From the NCBI GenBank assembly GCA_005406025.1, contig BGZK01000014.1, forward strand, positions 496,001 through 560,000: a stretch of 64,000 bases of DNA, given 5' to 3'. Made by a program: the position numbers and the translations under genes. This stretch comes from Eumeta japonica. Taxonomy: Eukaryota; Arthropoda; Insecta; Lepidoptera; Psychidae. The notes under the pieces were generated by a model. The model made no database searches, was not told where the DNA came from, and saw nothing but the letters and a program-made list of their open reading frames with translations. Shown here one piece after another: positions 26,938-38,300 of the stretch. The stretch's first letter is position 1, and the number at the start of each line of letters is the position of its first letter.

Positions 26938-27395
26938 CTAGGGCTTAGATGCAAAGAATTGCCGCATCGCATTTTCAAAATGTTCTTTCAATTTTTTTTC
27001 CACGAAACTATTTCACTATAGATCTGATAAAAAATAGTCTGACGATCGAAAACCCGGATTAAATGCTGGATGTGGTAGGAGTTCAATACTACCAAGTTCT
27101 TCGATCATATCGGTATGTGGTTTAAATTTGTCATGTAAAAGCACCCGTGATCGGTTTACTAAACCTAGACACTTCAGCCACAAAATCTCATAAATTCGTG
27201 TCAGATGTTGACTATGTTCACGTTCTGGGCTGTGACAGTCTTTATAATTCCACCAAACGCATAACAAGATTTTCAACTCGAACCGAACTCCCCTCACGAC
27301 GTATTCAGGTAATTGTCCTTCGTCTAGCCACTGATTATCCACGTTTTTATTGTTTAGATAAATCTATTTTCTATCTCAAGTGAAAATGTCTTTAG
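26938..27395 (-). pseudogene. Mariner transposase remnant
   Basis: Minus-strand translation shows NQWLDEGQLPEYVVRGVRFE, KILLCVWWNYKDC, LVNRSRVLLHDKFKPHTDM and a run resembling the conserved LPHPPYSPDLAPSDYHLF segment, then ENAMRQFFASKP and a stop at 26940-26938. These are the second and third catalytic blocks and C-terminus of a mariner transposase with a D,D34D active site. The second Asp (LLHD) is kept, but the third catalytic Asp position reads NPG, so it is Gly. In-frame stops after SDYFLSDL and frame changes upstream confirm decay. No inverted terminal repeats were found. Confidence 0.8.
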
Positions 27396-27719
27396 TATAA
27401 TGATAATCTTTCAAGGAACCGTTTGCTTAGTTCTTCTTTTTGTAAGTTTTAGCGAATAATTTTGAGTGGCGATGTATAGTGTCTTTAGAATAGTTTGTCC
27501 AATTTCTTGTAATATTAATTTTAATTCATAAAGTTTTCCTGATTTGTATAAACTACGGATGTTCATGTAAAATATTTAAATTGATGATGTATTTATAGGT
27601 AGATTTGAAAAGGTGTTAATTAATCTGTACGTTGTATCGTGTCTTGAATATTGGTGTTGCTTAGTAGCATTACCGGAGTTAAGTTTTTTGACCTGGATTT
27701 AATTATTTAAGAGGTACTC

Positions 27720-28490
27720 TTAATATATTTTAGAATACATCGTGTTCCCGTGTTCCTCGTTTTGTATAATTCGTCGTAAATCATTACGTAACTCATGGAT
27801 TTGTTTACTTTGCATAGGAGTTTGGTCCGGATAAATACGAGTAGAATTTGTAGATATGTTAGATTTATTACGTAAAATAAATTTTACAGTATCTTGATAT
27901 TCAAAGAAAATTTTCTTATGTTGGTTTTTGTCGGGACTGTATCTGCCGAGTCTCGTAGTTTTTTGGGCATTGGACATTGGTCTTTGACAGTTTTTAGTAA
28001 CATATATGCTGCATTTCTGTTATAATCGTGACGCGTCGTTGAATTCTTATCATTTTTTTCAGGTATACCCACCGTTATATTATTGTTTAATCTTTGAATA
28101 CCATCTTAGCATTCTAAAACCATGTTCACGCAGGTATCGCTTAGCGGGTCAGTGTAGGAAATATTCTATATGCTTGTTCGAGACTTAAGCTGAGATAGGT
28201 CATTTTCTATTGATTTAATGTTGTTACGTACTGCCCAGCTTTTGGTTTTAATACTTTTTAGTTCTGTTTTGATTTGACTATGCTCAAATTAAAAATTTTG
28301 GTTGAATTGTTTGATGTTCTTAATTTCCTCTTTTATTTCGGATATTTCTTGACATATATTTTTTTTTTAATTTTTTATTTGATACTTACTAAAATCTTGG
28401 AGAAAGTTTATAATTTCATTACGAAAATTCCATAATTCTTCTTTGAATTTAGACTCACAATCTGGTTGTTTTCTTTTTCTTTATAATTTC
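27720..28490 (-). pseudogene. Possible LINE ORF1 remnant
   Basis: The minus strand holds pieces in shifting frames: a Lys/Glu-rich, coiled-coil-like part (about 28490-28250), then VGIPEKNDKNST (near 28060), RNAAYMLLKTVKDQCPMPKK and, near 27790-27860, IYPDQTPMQSKQIHELRNDL. The order coiled coil, a GIPEK phrase, then a YxxDxxTPxQ...LRxxL phrase is what I expect of the ORF1 protein of insect non-LTR elements. Several stops and shifts make it non-functional. It follows the mariner remnant in the same orientation but appears unrelated. Confidence 0.35.
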
Positions 28491-28619
28491 GATATTTTTT
28501 GATACGTATAGGTCATACGTATACAATTATAAAGGAATTTGAAACAATTTTTTCTATTTCTTTCGTTATATTTTCACATATTTGTATATATTTTAATATA
28601 TCACAGAGGAGTAATATAT

Positions 28620-28810
28620 TTTTAAGGTTCAGTACCCCTAAAGGAAAAAGGTGCCTTTATAGGATCACTTCGTTGTTGGTCTGTCGGTCTGTCTATCAAG
28701 ACTCGTTTTCTCAGGATGTATTACGTAGTAACAAGAAACTGTAAAAAGTTAAGCTTCTTAAAAATTAATCTTAACGTAATTAAAATAATACGGTTAAAAT
28801 ACGGCCATTT
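28620..28810 (+). mobile_element. Dispersed repeat B, copy 2
   Basis: AAGGTTCAGTACCCCTAAAGG, AGGATCACTTCGTTG, GTCTGTCGGTCTGTC and a later AAATACGGCCATTTATGCC parallel copy 1 at 26157. Confidence 0.65.
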
Positions 28811-30067
28811 ATGCCTTGTATTTTGAAATGCTCAAGTAAATCAAAATATATAGGGCATTTTCCATTGACTTAGAATTTTTAAATTTGGAAAGAAAGAAGG
28901 TCTCACAGAACAATTAAAGGAAAAAAATCCGAAAATCAATAATTAGTAGTTATATCTTTGGAAAAATATTTTATATTATTATAAATTTATACTTACGATT
29001 GGAGAGTGGATCGTGATGTAGATCAATATATGGAAGATATTTTTTAACTTTGCGCTATGAAAACTTAAAATTAAAAAAAAAATGGAATAATTAAAAGAAA
29101 TTCAAAAATCTTTTTAAAAAATCAAAGACGAGAGATGTTGTGAGACATCAGCTAAGAACGAATTTCCCTTCGCTGTATAATATTAAATAATAAACACAAT
29201 GAAAGAATGGTAATAATATATGGCAGTACATATAATTATGATAGTATTTAATATATTTCTTAAAAGTTTCCCTTTCTAGAATTATGAAAATAAACGTTTT
29301 CTTATTAATTACTATGATAAAAACAAAAACAAATCATAAACGTAATCAGTACATTCAACATGTACTCCTGAAAAGTACACCGCACGTCATACTGTAGGAA
29401 TATACCTATAGTGTATACGCACATACGTACACAGCTGACGCATGCGCCGCACGTCAAGATGTTTGTAAACCAGCTTTAGGATAGTAAACGAATTTAGAGG
29501 AGCAGTCACTCCTCGGCACCAAGTTCGCGTTTACACACACACTCACTCTCTTCCGTGTGTCCGTCTCAAAAGTGTCGGTCGGACACTTTTTTCCATTTAG
29601 CTCTCATATGCTAAACGCGCGATATGGAACTTTGTTCTAAAAAATCAAGGGTTTCGGAAATCTAGGACCAATAATCTCGCCAGTATCGGTATCGAACACA
29701 GACAAAAAGTATGGACAATTTTGATGGATGAAATATCTACAGACAAAAGTTTGTATGGAGCTCTCAATGCGCGGGTCCTACTCGTACTTCTCTGGTTCTC
29801 TTTCAATATACAAGTTCGGAATCTCTAAATTAAACCTCTAATTTTATACTAAGTTCCATACACTTGTGTATTATTTGTTTTTTTGTTGGTTAGGGTATTA
29901 TGCAAGTCGTATCCATGATGTCGGTTATATTTTGACAGCACACGGTCCATACATGCATACATACATCCATACATAACTCATAAATGTGTGTATACTTTCA
30001 TATATAGTCTGTCAAATTATAATCCTGCATAGATAAAATAATTTGAAAAACGCATAAACACGACCCC
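28811..30067. other. Stretch without a supported gene
   Basis: A GC-richer patch at 29390-29620 includes a short palindrome (AAAAGTGTCGGTCGGACACTTTT at 29568-29590) and CACACACACTCACTCTC simple sequence. No frame is recognisable. Confidence 0.4.
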
Positions 30068-30200
30068 AGGTCATTTATTCACTCGCTGACTAAACAAATA
30101 AAAAATAAATAAAATAAAAAGTGTTCCACAGAACGGCCCCCCCAATTATTGCAATAACAATTTTATGTAACTGTTTGGTCGGCGAGTGAATGAATGACCT
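30068..30200. mobile_element. 133-bp miniature inverted-repeat element
   Basis: The outer 29 bases at each side are inverted copies beginning AGGTCATTYATTCACTCGCY; 26 of 29 match, and all three differences are C/T. The centre is AT-rich with a CCCCCCC run. No clear target duplication is seen, so the class is unassigned. Confidence 0.75.
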
Positions 30201-31428
30201 TCCGCGTTGTACTCTTATACAATTTATATATATATCAACTTATACAACTTGACTTTTATTTGTTATTTTATCTTGATTTAATTTGTAAATATCTTTAATT
30301 TCTTTTTATTTTACTATTTCAGTTTTGGTACGGCAGTCGTATTTTATAAATTCCTTAAATACTATTTTTTATTTATTTTTAATAGCCTATGTTACTCGTG
30401 TGATGATATATAAGAATTTTAATTATACTTCTACGAAACCACTCACTCATTTACATATTCGCAGTCTCATTAAAGTCTGATTAAATCGTTTTCAGTCAAA
30501 GACGAAATATTTGTTTTGTATGCACACCTTCAAAGCCTTCAATTTTATGTTCATATTGTAATAATTGGATTTTATTTTTCTACATATGAAAATGGAGTCA
30601 TACTACTGACATATAACGAAAAACATATACCATATGTCATTCGTGATGATGTAAGGATTCTAAAGACACCTCATACTTTTAAATCTGTACCAGCATCTCA
30701 AATTATGGTAAAATAAAGTTACTGACACACAACGTACATATATACATACTGCCCTAATAGGAGAAAGTGCGGCATCTACATTATTCTTACTAAAGATATA
30801 ACTTATTACTTCGGAATAAGCATTTGATTCTGGCTCGGCCATATTGATATCTTGATTTCACAATTTTTTGTAAATGCTGCACTTTTCGTTATACATGTTG
30901 ATCCTTGAAAATATTTACCCCTTTTCTGGAAAGTCGTTTCAAATGTAAAAAAAAGTCTAAAAAATGTCTATATATTAATATATATAATTTAAATTAATAT
31001 TTGGCAGTGACATAATTAAATTTAAAAAAAAATCAACGAATATAATGATTTCATTCAAACAAACAATACAATTTTCATGTAAATATTAACACATAATATT
31101 TTTCAGCAACGCAAAGAATGATAATACAAAAGATTTAAAAATGTACAACTTGCGGAAAATCAATACTGATTTTTCTTGTCAATGAAGTGAATCCAAAAGA
31201 TGAATCATCTTGTTTTTGTGGGCGGTGGTAGAGTAATGGTATCCAAAACATTGATATCAGATACGCATTAATGCTTTTAGTCTTGCAAATTCGAAATGTA
31301 TGTGGACGGTCTTCCGATCCGCTTACTCAGCGTGGCGATTAGAACACAGATTTTGACGTTAAAAGAGTTAACGACGTCAAAAATTTACTGATGTGGGTTG
31401 GACGTCGATTATAGTTCATAGGTTTTAC
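30201..31428. other. Stretch without a supported gene
   Basis: AT-rich with no recognisable frame. A TTGACGTTAAAAGAGTTAACGACGTCAA imperfect palindrome lies at about 31354-31381, close to the end of the ORF on its right. Confidence 0.4.
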
Positions 31429-32005
31429 TTAGTTCAAAATCAAATTTGCATTAAGTTTAAAGTAACACCGAGTAGTCCGTATATAACCCGACATGTTCTT
31501 CTTTGAAACAAGACCTAATTCTTCGTCTGCGAGATAGAAAATAGCTGTCATAATGTTGTCCTTTTTTTCGTAGTGGTAGTAATACCAATTGTCTATGGAA
31601 AGACCAGGGTTTTGTTTGGTCAAAAGCGCTCGTAGATCAGAAACCGATCCCGGGTAGTTTGTAACCGACAACGAGTACTTATGAAGTTTGGTGACATGTT
31701 CACGAGACTTGGAGATACTGAGTCGCGTATTCGGCATATCGTTGAACATGTTTGTCAGTTTTGGTAATTCATCGTGGATCCACTTCGACGACCGCTCGTC
31801 TTCAGTTGCAACTTTTATGTGACTCGAGCGAAATTCGGGATCGCTTTTGAATACCGGTGGGTTGATTTTTTAGTTCCTTAAGCTGAAAAAGACGGCGTAC
31901 GACGGCATCTTGTATGCACATTTGCCTTTGGGCCGTGAGAAACATTCGGGGGTAGGTCTCGATAAAAAATGAGAGAGGGTAAGGTTCCGGTTTGAGGTGA
32001 TCCAT
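31429..32005 (-). pseudogene. Unrecognised ~190-residue ORF with one frameshift (repeat family, copy 1)
   Basis: An ATG at 32005-32003 opens MDHLKPEPYPLSFFIETYPR, continues MCIQDAVVRRLFQLKELK, then shifts frame in a T run at about 31866-31871. The next frame continues without a stop: NPPVFKSDPEFRSSHIKVAT, KWIHDELPKLTNMFNDMPNT, RLSISKSREHVTKLHKYSLS, SDLRALLTKQNPGLSIDNWY, DNIMTAIFYLADEELGLVSK, ending at 31429. The smooth join across one homopolymer suggests a recent frameshift or a sequence error. I know no family for it. A decayed relative lies at 48950-49260, so it is repeated, and both copies carry a TATA box at a similar upstream distance. No signal peptide or membrane segment is seen; the sequence is soluble, mixed alpha/beta in flavour. 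Confidence 0.6.
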
Positions 32006-32133
32006 TTAGGTTTTATTTATGTATAGAAATGAATTGTATTATGAAAAAACCACCCAGAACGTTTTTCGCACTTGTTCCGCACTTTCGCACACAAAAATTC
32101 GCACTCGATCAATGCACAAGCGATCGCTTACGA

Positions 32134-32169
32134 CGACTGTAAACGGCCTGTCGGCAGTCTGATTTATAA
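32134..32169 (-). promoter_or_regulatory. TATA box and initiator of the unrecognised ORF
   Basis: On the minus strand CGCTTATAAATC (TATA at 32169-32162) is followed about 30 bases later by TTTACAGTCG, an initiator-like motif. The leader to the ATG at 32005 would be about 135 bases and contains GAGTGCGAATT, a phrase also found in the leader of the copy at 49 kb. Confidence 0.45.
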
Positions 32170-32712
32170 GCGCGCGATAAAATTATGTGTATTAAGTGGG
32201 TAATTACATAATGTGTATATAATTAAATACTAATTATTCATGAGTACAATCTCAGCCAACGTCATTTGAAGACTGCGCGAAGTAGCTATGTTTGGGTACT
32301 TACTTGAACAATGATTTAATAATTATATCAGAAGGTTATGTTTGTTCGTATATCATGCTAAAGCAATTTTATAAGCGTTTGATCTGGACCGACTGAGCGG
32401 AAAATAAGTAGGTTATGTTTTATGATACATTCCATGCATGTTTTATATTACAAGGTTGGTTTTAGTGTTTAAACATGTTTTTGGTTTTATTCTTTAGAAC
32501 CAAAAAATAAAATAGTCGAGAGAAAAAGTCTGTATACTAAAGATGTTTGAGAAAAATTTCTCTAGGGTTAATAGAAACGTCGGCAGAACGCATTTCAATG
32601 GGTTTTTAGAATGTTTGTCTTCTATTTGTCCGCGAACGTCGCAAAAACCACTGGAGCGAATTGGATGATGTTTGGTATGGTAATAATTTATATCCTGCAG
32701 AAATATATAATA

Positions 32713-33142
32713 GGATGATCGTTAAAAATTAAGTCTTTTGCGACGCCCCCTTAAAATCTTCCTTTTAATGAAAAAACAATAAGATTGTTTTTTTAATTCA
32801 AAATAACACGTGCTGACACGTGCCTCTAGTCTAGTCGATCTAAGTTAATTATTGGGTATAGTAATTTTTTCTCATTTTTTTTTTGGATTGAAATTTTTGT
32901 TGTCATTTCGATCAATTATTGTTTTCCTTATTGATTTGAGTTCTATATTTTTTTATATTTCGAACAAAAAATATATTTTTCATAAAAATTCCCAAAAAAT
33001 AAATATACCCAAAAATTAACTTACATCGTCTAGAGGCATGTGTTGTGTTGAATAAAAAAAAAAGGAAATTTTCTCAGTGTTTTTAATCAAAAAGAAGCTT
33101 TTTAGGGGGCCTCGCAAAAAAAATAATTTTTAACGACCACCC
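32713..33142. mobile_element. 430-bp TA-flanked inverted-repeat element
   Basis: The left end GGATGATCGTTAAAAATTA and the right end, in reverse, GGGTGGTCGTTAAAAATTA pair, and the match continues into a TTTTGCGANGCCCCC block and, further in, GTGCCTCTAGTCTAG-like against CATGCCTCTAGACGATG. TA lies at each border (32711-32712, 33143-33144). No coding content. Its termini resemble those of the 850-bp foldback element at 2793-3642. Confidence 0.7.
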
Positions 33143-33174
33143 TAATATATAAGACGCTTTTCATCCTGTTTCGA

Positions 33175-33350
33175 TTCTATTTCTTTATATTATACATGTT
33201 TTGGATGGAATCGGAATTTGGATTGAAACCAAAATCAGAACCAAAAACTGGAACAACATCGGGATGATGGTTGACAGTGACCGGGCCGAATAAAAGATGA
33301 AAGAATTTATTCCACGTAGGCGGAGTCACGTGTGAAAGCTTGTAAAATAT
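33175..33350 (+). mobile_element. Dispersed element tail, worn
   Basis: Alternating GGAATCGGAATTTGGATTGA phrases end in TTCCACGTAGGCGGAGTCAC and GTGAAAGCTTGTAAAAT, a mutated form of the CCACGCGG...GCGGGCAAAAGCTAGT tail at 19060-19096. Confidence 0.45.
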
Positions 33351-33814
33351 ATGTAGGAAGTTTCAATAATAATATAAGCTGATATAACAACTTTTTTAAT
33401 GATTTTCTACTGCATTAATTGGTGATAGAAAATGTTAATGTAGCAGTCTTACTAAACTTTATTGGGAAACTATAAAAAAAATTATATCAATATAAGCGCT
33501 GTATTGCCAACACGTTGATATAGGGTTGTCTGCAAAAAATCCGGTCCGATTTAAAATATTTTTTTTTAAATAATTAAGAATAGTCTGTCCAGGATTTTTT
33601 TAGCAAATCCATTTTTAATATATTTTCTAATATACGAAATTTGTTATAAAATATGTTTCATTCTATTATCAGCTCGGTGAAGGTCGATTTAAGTTCGGAT
33701 CTTAGACTATTACTGTCATTAACGATGGTCAATGATAACCATCGTTAATTTATTAATTATAACGTAATTAAGTTAATTCGTAATTATGTTAAATATTCAT
33801 TAATTTCTTATTGA

Positions 33815-34035
33815 AGTGAAAACTTGTATAGGCATTAGGAAAGTTAGGTGATTTTGTATAGGTAAAATTTTATAAGTTCGCGTCACCGATATGTTTATCT
33901 TAAAACTGTATATGAATTAATAGTACATATGAAAACTTATAGTATCTGTGATTTTTTTTTATATTTAATTTAATTGCAACATTATCGTTGTTTTGTTTAA
34001 ATAAAAAGGTTTAAATTTAGCTATACAAACTTCAA
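33815..34035 (+). repeat. Dispersed repeat C, copy 2
   Basis: GTAAAATTTTATAAGTTCGC and TTAATTGCAACATTATCGTT with TTTTGTTTAAATAAAAAGG match 7960-8205 in order and spacing. Confidence 0.6.
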
Positions 34036-34107
34036 TATGCACATTGACTTCTATTTCCAATTTATTGGGCTTGCGCAGTCCCATAAAAAAAACTATATAA
34101 AAATGTA

Positions 34108-34273
34108 CAGTACAACGCACGAAACTCTGCCGCTGTTGAGTTCGTCGCGAAAGCGTCGCAATGGCGTAAAATAGGAACAGAGCGGAGAAGAACAAAGGGT
34201 CGGGGAGGGTAGTACATGCGCAGTATATCATTCGCAGCCAATTCAGAGCGGCAGAATTTCGTGCGTAGTACTG
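34108..34273. mobile_element. 166-bp Tc1/mariner-type miniature element
   Basis: Terminal inverted repeats of 27 bases begin CAGTACWACGCACGAAAYTC; 25 of 27 positions match. TA flanks both sides (34106-34107, 34274-34275), and the TACAGT...ACTGTA termini are those of the Tc1/mariner superfamily. The 112-bp centre is too short to encode anything. Confidence 0.85.
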
Positions 34274-34689
34274 TATGTAATTGTTGTTCAGAGTGCCGGT
34301 AGATGTCAAAAGCAGAATAATGGTATTTCTTTTAATTTACAAACTATAATAACTTAATTTTTGTTATTCCATTTAATTTAAAATGCCAAAAAAGCACTGT
34401 TATTTTATAATTTTAATCTTTCACATCTGTCGGCAGTCCTGTGTCTGAACGACTGCCTATTAGGTCTTACCTTGTATATATTAAATTGCATCAATTATAG
34501 CAGCCACCATTTACACACATCGGTTACGTCACATAAAATGCACAATAGATGGCTATTATTGGATTACAGATGTCGACATAATAGTTTTTGCTATCATTAG
34601 GAAAGCAAAGGCTTAAATCATAGATTAAGCATATTTACATTAAGACGAAATATCCCAATATCAATCTAATCAAATGAAAAATATTTTTA

Positions 34690-35300
34690 TTTCATAGGTC
34701 ATAAAATTACAGTATAAAATACTTCACTATTGTATTTTTTTGGGATTAACATTACCACCCATTCTACCTAAATGCCGATTCACCCTGAGAAAAATGGACA
34801 AAAACCAGTTTTGCTTAAAGTTGCAACATTCTGAACAGTTACTAAGAGTTACTAAAACTAGAACAACACCTGGAAAGTACATGAAACGAGCTGATAATCT
34901 AATAGCCGAGCAATTCAATCTCAAGGTTGTTATGTAAGTACATTATTTTAAAATAAATTTTCAAATTCGTAAAATGGCAAAATTTTGAATTTCAACTGGG
35001 ATCTTATTATAAAAGCGCACACATTGCCCCTTAAATGTTTTGTTAATTTTGTCGAGTCGGCTTTAACGAAAAGCAAGGTCATTTATATGTCTAATATTAA
35101 TATAATGGGTGTCGCCAATTTTTTGGAACGAGTTTGTAGTTCTCTTGGCTTGTACCGGGTTTTCATGTATACATATTGTAAGAAAACAATTACAATACTA
35201 ATATCTTTAATTTTGTTTCCGAAAAAATGATTTTGGTCTCAAATTATAAATGCCATGAATAGCCCGCTTCTGCAACACAATGGTATAAATATCGGCTACA
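34690..35300 (-). pseudogene. Second Jockey/CR1-like reverse transcriptase tail, with foreign insert
   Basis: Minus-strand phrases in order are LQKRAIHGIYNLRPKSFFR (near 35280), IHENPVQAKRTTNSF, then RLDKINKTFKGQCVRFYNKI and PVEIQN (to about 34990). They match 20778-21115 and extend that fragment toward the 5' side. The 3' flank near 34690-34790 (TTTTTATTTCATAGGTCAT, TTACCACCCATTCTACC) also matches 20566-20670. Between them, 34791-34965 has no counterpart and looks like replaced or inserted sequence. Several frameshifts and stops are present. Confidence 0.7.
34794..34934 (+). other. Exon-like open stretch inside the LINE copy
   Basis: Starting at an ATG at 34794 the plus strand reads MDKNQFCLKLQHSEQLLRVT, then TRTTPGKYMKRADNLIAEQF and NLKVV, and the frame meets GTTATGTAAGTACA, which contains a consensus splice donor (GTAAGT). 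The segment is absent from the sister LINE copy at 20.7 kb. I recognise no family. It could be a captured exon or chance. Confidence 0.25.
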
Positions 35301-38300
35301 TGACACAATCAATTTAAATAGGTTATTATAGTCTCATAAAGGATTTAAAATAAGCTAATCTCGTGGTGTTTTCATTTGTAATCGGCCGAATTTTCTTGAC
35401 TGGCGAACTAATTATCCAGTAATACATTAACTAGCGACTCTGCTAATTGTAATGTAAGGAATTTTTAATTTGAAGGAAAATACTTTTTTCTGGTTAAGTA
35501 AAAGTATTTACCAATAATTCTGTTGTTGTACCTAAAATGAAATTTGTTTGAGTGACATGTCCGTGTATGCTTGTAGTGATTCGTATCTGTACTGATTTTA
35601 TTTTTTTATCAAACTTTGGCTAAATGGTAAAGCAAACAAAATTACTTTATTTATGTTTCTATGTAACTTAGTTTGGAAAAACATATATTGTTTTTGGTCA
35701 GTGTTTTACCTTTTACCAACTAAAATTATTAATATGATATCAGAATGGATATATAACATTTTTTTTTCGATATAGTATTCGTATGAAGCTCCTGGCATAC
35801 AAATGTTTAATATATTTTATCCAGTTAAGCTGCGGCCAAGCTGCAAGCCCATCGAATTTCACATCACTATACATTATAATATTTTGTCCATTTTTATTTA
35901 CTACCGTGTGTTGCGAGGAGACGTGTTCCGAGTGCGGCGACACAGCGGCCGGCGCGTGCGCACGAGTAGGCGAGTCACACTCCTGCCTGAGTAGTTGATG
36001 GGATGCTTCTCACAACTACACGGGTATTTGTTATTAGCGACTCAAACCTTTCGTAATTATATTCACTAAGTTCTATTAAGTGATCCGATGTTGAAGAATG
36101 ATCCCCTATCTCTTTATATTTTGCAGTTATCAACCGCAAAGATGCATTTAAACATAAATTTTCTGACTTCAGGCGCTATTCTCCATATTCATAATATAAT
36201 GTTTTCTTTTTATAATCACCAATTTCAAATGATTAATTTGTTATTTCTTTTTCGATATTCATATTTTTTTTTAAATATTGATTCTTTTTAATCAGCTTTC
36301 TAGTGATCTTAATAACGACGGGTGTAACGTATAAGAAGCTAACTACAAAAGTAGTGAGTTTGTGTTTTATTTATTATTTTATTAACCATAAAAAATAGTT
36401 TAAGTTCACCAAAAATATATTTAAAATTCATAATGTTTCTTATTATTTTGCTACGTAAAGACAACTTCGAATATTTTTTATTCAACCACATGAATACAGA
36501 CAACTGTTGCTGTCCGCATGTACTCTGGCGTGCGGGGATTACCCGCGCCGACACATAGTCATCAGTCAGTTGACTTTCGTTACGATGGTGAATTTAAGTT
36601 GTTGCCTTTATGAGAAATTAAAATTGTTTTGTCGAGTTAATTTTGTAACAACTGTGTGTTATTGTTAATTAGGTATACGAGTTATTACATAATTAATGCG
36701 AAACGGCGCAATTTCTTTATAAATTTGGCTCAAACAAGACGAGGGTGCGACTTAACGAAATCAAAAATCTCATTAAAAACTAGTGAACGAGAAATATGAA
36801 CATCTTGAAGGAGAGTGGAACGTACTTTAAATAATTTTATAATACAAAAGTGACATTCGACTCCAAGAATCTCTTCTCGTTTCTTAAATATATAGAAAGA
36901 GTTTTTATAGGTTACAACCGTTGTATGAACGGACAACAGCTACATGACTTTTTCTACTTGAAATTATTGCCTTAATTTATTTATGTTTTTCTTTCTGTAT
37001 AAGTCTTTTACGTACATTTTTATAGATAGTTTAAAATAGTAATATTACATTATTTTTTTTATAGTTATTGAACTGATGTTTAATGATAAAATATATAATA
37101 CCTGCTTATAGCTTTATTATTTTCACCTTCATGAAGTTCATTATATCAATTTAGAGTACAACGTAGACAAAGACAAGCACGCCAAAAATTACGCAAAACT
37201 AATATTAATGTCAATTACTGATATTATTAACTGATAAAAATAGTTGCTTTATAATAATGACTTCAAATTCCATCTTAAAACTTAATAATTTGTTCTTTTT
37301 GCCCGGATTTTGAAGTTCGCCATAGAAACATCCAAGTAGTAGATGCCTCATTTAACTCAACGATGTACAAACGCTTAAATGGTAAACGCTTAAATGGATT
37401 CAACTAACATAAATTTTAATACGTCTTACATGGAGACAACTGCAATATATCATAAAATAACAAAAAATATGCTACTTTAGATACATTATAATATGAGTCC
37501 TACTATAATAATGTGTTGATACAAATGTTATTCTATTCCGACTATCAACGAAAAAAATATGTACGTATTAACCTTTTAAGAGCTCTCTTGAAACATGAGG
37601 ATTGTTTAGTTGGCTCCTTATACTTTGCACCCGTCAACTTATTACATTTTTACATTTTTTATGCATACCTTTACTATACGGAAGGACAATTATTTTTGAA
37701 GATTTTTTGCTCATGAAATTACCATCCGTCAAATCTGTATATAAAGTAGAAATAAATATAGGTATTTGGCGAGCTAGCGGAACGTATTGATGTGGGCGAT
37801 TTTTTGAAAAACATACTGTCTGAATACAAGATTATTTTCAATCATTGTTTTGTAGTTATAGTACGGTTAACCGTGTATATGTTTCGCGTAATTCTACCTT
37901 TAGGGCAGCGGTGAATCCGGGGCATACGCCAATGCTGTTTTGGTCAAACCAATCCACTATTCGCTGGAGCTGGTTTCTCTGCTCTCAAGTGTCAGTTAAT
38001 TGAAGATGAACTCCACGAACTTACTTCTCATCCGTTTATTTTTATCTAACACATCTAGTGGGCATTTCTTTCTCACCATCCTTTCTTTCCCGTAGTGATT
38101 GCTGGCAGTAAGATCTAAATGATTTTAATTCTAATATTGTTTGTTTTAACTGCTCCTCCAACCGACGGGCAGTTGCTCTGCGAGTGATCATTGTTAACTT
38201 AATAATAATGATAAAACAGAACAAAGCGAACGAGCGAGCAATCACAAACTCAAAGTTATATTCATAATTATTAAATCAGTTTATATTCACATTTATTTAT

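Noticed and set aside
29568..29590. Short palindrome AAAAGTGTCGGTCGGACACTTTT as a regulatory operator
   Set aside because: Nine-base arms near simple sequence are not rare at this scale, and no gene is adjacent.
33965..34309. Minus-strand 114-codon frame
   Set aside because: It spans repeat C and the 166-bp inverted-repeat element and has no coding signal of its own.
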